Part shown: positions 32,252 to 37,510 of the stretch, piece by piece
How positions within the stretch are numbered: the first letter of the stretch is position 1
Layout: every line of letters starts with the position of its first letter
Source: Candidatus Hodarchaeota archaeon
GTDB lineage: Archaea > Asgardarchaeota > Heimdallarchaeia > Hodarchaeales > Hodarchaeaceae
Assembly: GCA_016840285.1 (NCBI GenBank)
Contig: JAEOSR010000103.1
Span: 1 to 37,510 of the forward strand
DNA: 37,510 bases
Direction of reading: 5' to 3'
Notes under the pieces: model-generated
What the model was told of the DNA's origin: nothing
Databases searched by the model: none
The model's input: the letters and a program-made list of their open reading frames with translations, nothing else
Position numbers and translations under genes: made by a program

Positions 32252-33292
32252 CTAACTCACATACCCTGGCAGCCAGTCAAACAAGATATTTCTCCCAATT
32301 TCCCTGAATTCACGTTTCATTTGGTGAATATTAGTAAAAACTCCCTCTCTCATTGATTCGAGCTGAAGATTTGCCAAGATTTTATTTAATTTAGGTTGGG
32401 TGTTTTTAATACCTGCAATGAGATTGGAATACCTATCTACTTTCTTTTCAGTTAATAATTCATTTGTATAGAGTTGAATCTGTGTGGATAATCCCCCTGA
32501 AAGAATTTTTAGCCCTTCATCGCTATTAAAACTGTTGGGATCATTACAGGAAGTCAAAAGTTGATCAAAACACTCCTTATTAGGTAAAAACACATTTCTT
32601 GCCAAAACACCTCGTAGGTACATCTGGGTCGTTCGTTTTGCGAAAATTAGTGAGAAAGGAATTGAAGTCATATATTCAGTCATTCGCATCTTTTCACTAT
32701 TCAGGATTGAACCCGATACGTCCTGAGCTTTTTCATACATATCTAAAGGTAATACAATACCTGTTATTTCTCGATGGTCAGTTACTATTGACCCAGGACC
32801 TAATTGAAATTTTACCCAATATACCCCAAGTCCGGTGATGAGGAAAAAAGGTTCTCCAGTTGTTTCTTCAAATCCTGATAAAGCAACATCAGGTAATAGT
32901 ACTACGTTGTCCTGGAAGATTTTTTGGACAGGCTGGTTTAAATAGAATCCATTAAAGTTTGAACCAAGGAGTTTTCGCCATGAAGGGATGAATAAAATCT
33001 GATCCAAAGCACCAAATATCGCGCCTTTTATCTCTAAAATTTGATTATCGATTTCTTGAATACGTTGATCTGCTTTATCGATAACAGAGTTTAGATTACG
33101 AAGGCCGAGACGATACGGGTAGTCATGATCGTTTTGGTATCGTTTCAATTCGGGCATCGAAATACCAGTAATCTCTTCCAGGTCTGCATAAGATAAATTC
33201 TGGCCATAGTAAGCTTTGATCCCCTCCAGAATTTTTTTCTCTGCTTCAAGCACAGATATCTTTTCTTCAATCTCTTTTTCGCGTTGAGACAT
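32252..33292 (-). CDS. Unknown protein with N-terminal coiled coils and HTH-like segment
   Basis: 346 residues, no family I recognise. Residues 1-26 form a charged helix, residues about 33-55 look like a helix-turn-helix (LSYADLEEITGISMPELKRYQND), and residues 60-90 are another coiled coil (LNSVIDKADQRIQEIDNQILEI). The middle (100-230) is alpha/beta with long hydrophobic strands but no TM helix (VVLLPDVALSGFE, PFFLITGLGVYWVKF). The C-terminus (280-346) is helical. A DNA-binding role is possible. It converges on the DegT gene with 29 bases between, and no ribosome site precedes ATG 33292. Confidence 0.65.
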   Translation of the reverse strand: MSQREKEIEEKISVLEAEKKILEGIKAYYGQNLSYADLEEITGISMPELKRYQNDHDYPYRLGLRNLNSVIDKADQRIQEIDNQILEIKGAIFGALDQILFIPSWRKLLGSNFNGFYLNQPVQKIFQDNVVLLPDVALSGFEETTGEPFFLITGLGVYWVKFQLGPGSIVTDHREITGIVLPLDMYEKAQDVSGSILNSEKMRMTEYMTSIPFSLIFAKRTTQMYLRGVLARNVFLPNKECFDQLLTSCNDPNSFNSDEGLKILSGGLSTQIQLYTNELLTEKKVDRYSNLIAGIKNTQPKLNKILANLQLESMREGVFTNIHQMKREFREIGRNILFDWLPGYVS

Positions 33293-33424
33293 TTAAGTTC
33301 GTTCCACTCTTTGTCTGTGATAAAACCCCTAAAAGAAGTTTCCGCTGAAAGAACCTACCTAACCCATTATTTTCTTTTTTTCTTATAACCTTATCTTATC
33401 TCAAGTTGCTCCACCAGAAAAAAG

Positions 33425-34474
33425 TCAAGATAGAAAAACTCTGATATCATCCCAAATTTCCAATGCGAGTCGGTGTGTGTTAACACCCCGAATTAATATA
33501 TTTCCACCTTTAAATATGGTCGTTAAAACATTATTTGCCAATGTAAAAGTAAGAGAATGAGTGCCTATCTTCGTAACTGAGTATTTTTTTTCTAATTGGG
33601 ATTTTATTTTATTAATATCAAAATTTATTTTCATTTGAGGAACAAGCATGAAATTATCTTCACCACAGATATCTAATGGAACCCATTCATCATTAGGTGA
33701 TTGAATGGTATACTCAGCTGATTCTGAACAGACTGAGCAAGTTGGGTTTTTTAAGATGGGGATTTTATCGAAATTAAGACTCTTTAGGTCAATAAATAAG
33801 AGGATACCATTTAGTGTGGATTCCCCCCTCAGTAAGATATTTATAGCTTCATGAACCTGAATACCGGTTAAAATTGGAAGCATTGCAGGATGAACGCCTG
33901 TAATATCACAAGTCTCTAACTCATCATCATTAATCTCATGATATAGACAAGAAAGACAGGGGGATTGTTTCTTTAAATTAAAAACAGATATATTTCCAGA
34001 GCGGGCGCTCACTCCACAAAAGATAAGTGGAATTCCTTTTTGTACACAAGCTCTGCTAATAATGCGCCGAGTCTCAAAATTATCGAGTGCATCAACAACA
34101 ATGTCAATCCCCTCTAAAAGGTCATCAACGTTTGCAGCCCCAACGTGACATGCATGAGTATCAACTGTCATAACTGGATTCAATTCTTTTAACCGGTTTG
34201 CAGCAACCTCTACTTTCGCCCGATCTAAATCAGCATTCGTATATAGTGGGGTTCTATGCAGATTTGTGTGTTCTACAATATCACGATCAACGATTCTAAG
34301 ATATCCTATACCCATCTCAGCTAATAATAGTGTGGAAAAAGTTCCAAGGCCGCCAATACCGACTACTAAAATACGAGCCTGTTTAATTTTTAACTGTCCT
34401 TCCTTTCCAAAATCACTTAAAACAATTTGTCGGGCGTAACGAAGCTTTTCAACCTCTGATAGTGGTTCTTCCAT
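33425..34474 (-). CDS. E1-like adenylating enzyme (MoeB/ThiF family)
   Basis: 349 residues. It activates the C-terminal glycine of a ubiquitin-fold sulfur carrier or modifier (MoaD, ThiS or SAMP type) by adenylation. The ATP site is complete by comparison with MoeB: R14, GIGGLG (39-44), D63, N71, R74, K87 and D131. Zinc ligands are C173-x2-C176 and C246-x2-C249. C189 (ETCDITGVHP) is the likely catalytic or crossover cysteine. After about residue 255 there is a tail of some 95 residues, strand-helix-strand with a final helix, in place of the rhodanese domain seen in some relatives, and perhaps a ubiquitin-fold-like recruiting domain. No carrier protein gene is adjacent. Confidence 0.9.
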   Translation of the reverse strand: MEEPLSEVEKLRYARQIVLSDFGKEGQLKIKQARILVVGIGGLGTFSTLLLAEMGIGYLRIVDRDIVEHTNLHRTPLYTNADLDRAKVEVAANRLKELNPVMTVDTHACHVGAANVDDLLEGIDIVVDALDNFETRRIISRACVQKGIPLIFCGVSARSGNISVFNLKKQSPCLSCLYHEINDDELETCDITGVHPAMLPILTGIQVHEAINILLRGESTLNGILLFIDLKSLNFDKIPILKNPTCSVCSESAEYTIQSPNDEWVPLDICGEDNFMLVPQMKINFDINKIKSQLEKKYSVTKIGTHSLTFTLANNVLTTIFKGGNILIRGVNTHRLALEIWDDIRVFLS

Positions 34475-34560
34475 GATAAACTATCTTCCTAGATGTATAA
34501 CGACCATAAAACTTAGAGAATTCCTCATTGTATAGAAACATACACACGAATTCAAAAACC

Positions 34561-36996
34561 TTATTCTGCTTTAATTGAAGGTTGTTTTATTTCCATTTTT
34601 TCCCAAAAAGATGCCATTTCGCGCTCTAGGTCATTGCTTAGTAGCTCTCTTGGGTTTTCTTGGTAATAATAAGCGGGAAAATAATTCGAATATTGAGGAG
34701 TCGCAAAACGACGTCCAATAAAGAGGATGATTCCACGATCTGAAGACGTACGGATTAATCTACCCGCAGCTTGAAATGTCCGCGTTAAACCAGGGAATTG
34801 ATATGCATAAGCAAAACCATTACTAAACCTCTCTTCGTAGTATTGCTTAAGTAATTCTTGTTCGAAACTCACAGACGGTAAACTAGGCCCAATAACAATA
34901 ACTCCATCTAAAGTTCCTGGAATATCAATTCCTTCAGCAAAAATTCCAGCGGTGACAGCAAAAGCTAATACGTGAGGAGTAGTCTCAAGTAAATTGATGA
35001 AATTTAAACGTTCAGATTCATGCATTGAGGGGGTTTGTTTTAAAATTAACAGATCCTTTTTCGCTTGTATAAAGTTTGCTACTTCATCTATAAACTTGAA
35101 TGAAGGAAAAAAAGCAAAATATTTCCCGTGTTTTGCTTTTAATACATCTTGAATCAAATTAGCGATATCTTCATAGAAATATTTTCGCTGTTTATACCGT
35201 GTATCTATTGTGGGAACAACCAAGATTTTTCTGTTTTTAGAAGAGAATGGTGATGGGAAACGTTTATATATGGTTCTATCAATAGGAAAACCTAATAAAT
35301 CTCGATAAAATGGAAACGGAGTAAGAGTTGCAGATAAGGCGATTGATGATCTAAAGAAATGAAGGCGTTGCTGAAGAAATTGGGATGCATCTTTACACAA
35401 TATCTTGATTCTCCCCTCATTAGAGTGGTATAGAATCGAGAATTCCTCAGCGCTCTTTGCTAATACTGCGGTTTCAACGAAATCACGAAAATGATAAAAA
35501 AAGCTTAAAACAGGATCATCAGGCCAATGGAGCTCTTTTGTCACCAGAAATCGAACATATTGGGTCACTGCTTCTTCAAACTGAACCATAATCTGCTGAA
35601 GTGACTCAAGATTAATATTCTTTAGAAGATGTGTCGAAATAGTGGTGTTGTACTGAGCTCGAAGATTTCGAAATATCCTTTCAAGTTTAGGTGCAAGAAA
35701 CTCAGGTAAGGGAATGCCATTAACTTTTTTCTTAAGTTGTCGTAATGATCGTTTAAAAGTAATTACTTCTCCCTGAGTCAATGTATGAGAGTAGTAAGAC
35801 AAACTCCTATGAACTAAATTGTGAGCTTCATCGATAATCAAGTAATACAAAGGCTTCCTCTGTTTGGGATCTCCAAAAAATCTTTGTAAGGATACTCGGG
35901 GGTGGAATACATAATTATAATCTCCAACAATGACATCTGCATCTAAAGATATGTCTAAAGATAATTCAAAAGGACAAAAAGCTTCAGTCATCAAAGCTTC
36001 TCTTTCAATTGATTCTGCATCAATTACACCCCGTTTTTGGATTAACTTCTCAAGAATTTCTTCAGGATAATGCTGAATATAATTTTTCAAGAAAGGACAA
36101 TAATCCTCATGACAGAAATAAATGCTATTTGTGCACATCTTTTCTTTCGCTTTTAAAGTCAAAGCTAGGAAATCTACTTCTTGATTATGAAATAATTTGA
36201 GAGTTTTTTCCACTATATGTCGTTGAGTAGCTTTTGCAGTTAAAAAGAAGATCTTAGTATTTTCTAGAATTGCTTTAGAAATTAAAGGATAGAGTGAAAC
36301 GACTGTTTTTCCCAGACCACTAGGAGCTTCCATAATTAAGCATAATTCTTTTTCAGTGATTTCTCTGATCTTATGAACAATCTCCTTTTGATATTTACGA
36401 TAAGGAAAAGGAAACTGTAAATGTTTTAGTGTACTCAGTTTCTTTTTAAAACGGACATATTGAGCTTCCTCATCAAGAATAAGTTGTTTTATCTTCTCGA
36501 CGATAAAATCAGACATATCCTGATATGGAATAGAAACTGCATATTCTTGACTATCGAAACGATTAACTAAAATCAATTGTAATGACAATGGAGGAAGTTC
36601 AGCTTCAATTTGATTAAAAATCCACGCATAACACTGGAGTTGTTGCTTGAATGGCCGGATTCGTGGATCATCATGAGAACCACTGAATTGTTTCAAGAAA
36701 ACTGACTTGATTTCCTCTATTTGAACTGAATCTGATGTTCGAGCTACTAAATCTATCCGACCACGAATGGTAACTTGCCAATCTTGAACTTGGAGCTGGT
36801 ATTTGACAAAGTATTCAGTTTTATAATTGCTGTTTTGCTTCTGTTTTCGATTCTGAATCTCCTGATGAATTTCTTGACCAGCTTCCGCACTTTTAAATGT
36901 AAATCGTGTTTTTGATGATTTACGAGCCCCTAAAAATGAAAGATCTCGTACACTGAGTTGAAGGTCTCTCTTTTCACGATTAATCCGAATAGTCAA
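34561..36996 (-). CDS. PD-(D/E)XK nuclease fused to XPD/DinG-type Fe-S helicase
   Basis: 811 residues from TTG 36996. Residues about 10-170 are a RecB/Cas4-like nuclease: QEIHQEI (41-47), GRIDLVA with D82, EEIK with E95 and K97, and Q121 in QLQCYAWIF. Residues about 197-800 are a superfamily-2 XPD-type helicase: Walker A EAPSGLGKT (223-231), four iron-sulfur cysteines C288, C295, C300 and C341, DEAH (389-392), and motif VI near QAAGRLIR. XPD helicases move 5' to 3' on single strands; the nuclease could cut the released strand, as in Dna2-like or AddB-like machines. DNA repair is inferred. The only in-frame start before a stop is TTG. It heads its strand near 36997-37318. Confidence 0.9.
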   Translation of the reverse strand: MTIRINREKRDLQLSVRDLSFLGARKSSKTRFTFKSAEAGQEIHQEIQNRKQKQNSNYKTEYFVKYQLQVQDWQVTIRGRIDLVARTSDSVQIEEIKSVFLKQFSGSHDDPRIRPFKQQLQCYAWIFNQIEAELPPLSLQLILVNRFDSQEYAVSIPYQDMSDFIVEKIKQLILDEEAQYVRFKKKLSTLKHLQFPFPYRKYQKEIVHKIREITEKELCLIMEAPSGLGKTVVSLYPLISKAILENTKIFFLTAKATQRHIVEKTLKLFHNQEVDFLALTLKAKEKMCTNSIYFCHEDYCPFLKNYIQHYPEEILEKLIQKRGVIDAESIEREALMTEAFCPFELSLDISLDADVIVGDYNYVFHPRVSLQRFFGDPKQRKPLYYLIIDEAHNLVHRSLSYYSHTLTQGEVITFKRSLRQLKKKVNGIPLPEFLAPKLERIFRNLRAQYNTTISTHLLKNINLESLQQIMVQFEEAVTQYVRFLVTKELHWPDDPVLSFFYHFRDFVETAVLAKSAEEFSILYHSNEGRIKILCKDASQFLQQRLHFFRSSIALSATLTPFPFYRDLLGFPIDRTIYKRFPSPFSSKNRKILVVPTIDTRYKQRKYFYEDIANLIQDVLKAKHGKYFAFFPSFKFIDEVANFIQAKKDLLILKQTPSMHESERLNFINLLETTPHVLAFAVTAGIFAEGIDIPGTLDGVIVIGPSLPSVSFEQELLKQYYEERFSNGFAYAYQFPGLTRTFQAAGRLIRTSSDRGIILFIGRRFATPQYSNYFPAYYYQENPRELLSNDLEREMASFWEKMEIKQPSIKAE

Positions 36997-37318
36997 GGCA
37001 AGACCATCTGTTTCAGGTAAAATATTATTAGATTATTGTAGATAGGGTCAAATAATTCAATCGTATTCCTAATAATTAAGCAGCTCGTTACTATTACAAA
37101 CATCAATTTTTAATTTTCTTACCTTAAAAGTTAAGCAGGCGTTTATCCAAGAAAAAAGAACCCGAATAATTTCTTCCTCCTATCTCACTAAGTTTCTCAC
37201 TTATTTCTTTTCTCTTGACTGAAGAGAACGAATTTATTTGAATTAAACTTCTCATCCGAAGAACACACAAACTTTATGAGTCTTTTTTCTTTTTATTGAA
37301 AATGAGGTTGAGTTTGAC
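36997..37318. other. Divergent intergenic region, 322 bases
   Basis: Between the helicase gene (minus) and the truncated membrane-protein gene (plus). It is A+T-rich, with no convincing ORF or RNA gene. The 60-codon minus-strand ORF at 37252-37434 overlaps the better plus-strand gene and is not believed. TATA-like stretches occur on both strands but none stands out. Confidence 0.3.
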
Positions 37319-37510
37319 TTGAAAGAACTTGGTAGCTTTGATGAGTTTCTTTCACGATTAAAGAACAATCCTTTCCTCAGTAAAAACTGGGCAAATCTGT
37401 TATTCATTGTAATTATTGCTATTCCCTTTTCCATCTTTTTTATTCAAGGTTTACTTTATGGATTCGATGAATTAGAGCATTCTGCCGTTTCTGGGATATT
37501 TATTTCCGCC
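37319..37510 (+). CDS. 5' end of a membrane protein (partial)
   Basis: A frame open to the end of the window. The likely start is TTG 37319, ten bases after GAGGT (37304-37308); the 64 residues seen are a short amphipathic N-terminus (KELGSFDEFLSRLKNNPFLSK), one strong TM helix at about 26-47 (NLLFIVIIAIPFSIFFIQGL), then YGFDELEH, and a small-residue stretch SAVSGIFISA that probably begins a second helix. In the other direction the 60-residue ORF is less protein-like. Its family is not recognisable from so little. Confidence 0.55.
   Translation, partial: MKELGSFDEFLSRLKNNPFLSKNWANLLFIVIIAIPFSIFFIQGLLYGFDELEHSAVSGIFISA

Noticed and set aside
37252..37434. 60-codon minus-strand ORF
   Set aside because: The plus strand in this area encodes a clear TM segment with a ribosome site; the minus ORF has no features.

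Overview
This is an A+T-rich, gene-dense archaeal chromosome segment. Archaeal signs are a Nep1/Emg1 rRNA methyltransferase, a beta-CASP RNase-type protein, KaiC/GvpD-like and XPD-type ATPases, an ADP-forming acyl-CoA synthetase subunit, GvGATC-like Shine-Dalgarno sites and many GTG/TTG starts. A gelsolin-like domain fused to a zinc ribbon, and a tiny ORF resembling the start of a longin/roadblock domain, point to an Asgard (Promethearchaeota) member. That placement is inference from protein content, not from a marker tree. I see no rRNA, tRNA or CRISPR array.

Layout. 1-360 is the 3' end of an unrecognised gene. 426-4441 is a minus-strand cluster: a small protein, a two-domain KaiC/GvpD-like ATPase whose second domain has lost its P-loop, and a beta-CASP nuclease-like protein with a long helical N-terminus. 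4717-9431 holds mtnA, a THUMP-SPOUT RNA methyltransferase on the plus strand, and an operon of an ADP-forming acyl-CoA synthetase alpha subunit with an APH-like kinase. 9564-10530 is a small graveyard or accessory patch: a tnpB 5' fragment running into an Fpg/Nei zinc-finger tail, and a 53-residue ORF. 10731-13538 carries larC and larB (nickel-pincer cofactor synthesis) and a YkgJ-type Cys-cluster protein. 13533-16630 holds the gelsolin-zinc ribbon protein, a two-TM protein with a winged-helix regulator, a divergent membrane-anchored winged-helix protein, and an unknown protein. 16712-20675 is minus strand: YjjX-type NTPase, an ArsB/NhaD-type permease coupled to a tandem USP-like protein, and nep1. 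20846-24106 has a likely leaderless small gene, a membrane HEAT-repeat protein and an orphan DNA methyltransferase with a degenerate duplicated half. 24139-30173 has a divergent aldehyde:ferredoxin oxidoreductase and a 1395-residue coiled-coil protein capped by TrmB-like ends. 30236-37510 holds a YggS PLP-binding protein, a DegT aminotransferase, an unknown coiled-coil protein, a MoeB/ThiF E1-like enzyme, a PD-(D/E)XK nuclease-XPD helicase fusion, and the 5' end of a membrane protein.

The window reads mostly as core and housekeeping genes. The parts most worth following up are the gelsolin-zinc ribbon fusion, the giant TrmB-capped coiled coil, the THUMP-SPOUT fusion, the methyltransferase with a dead twin, and the TnpB/Fpg chimera.
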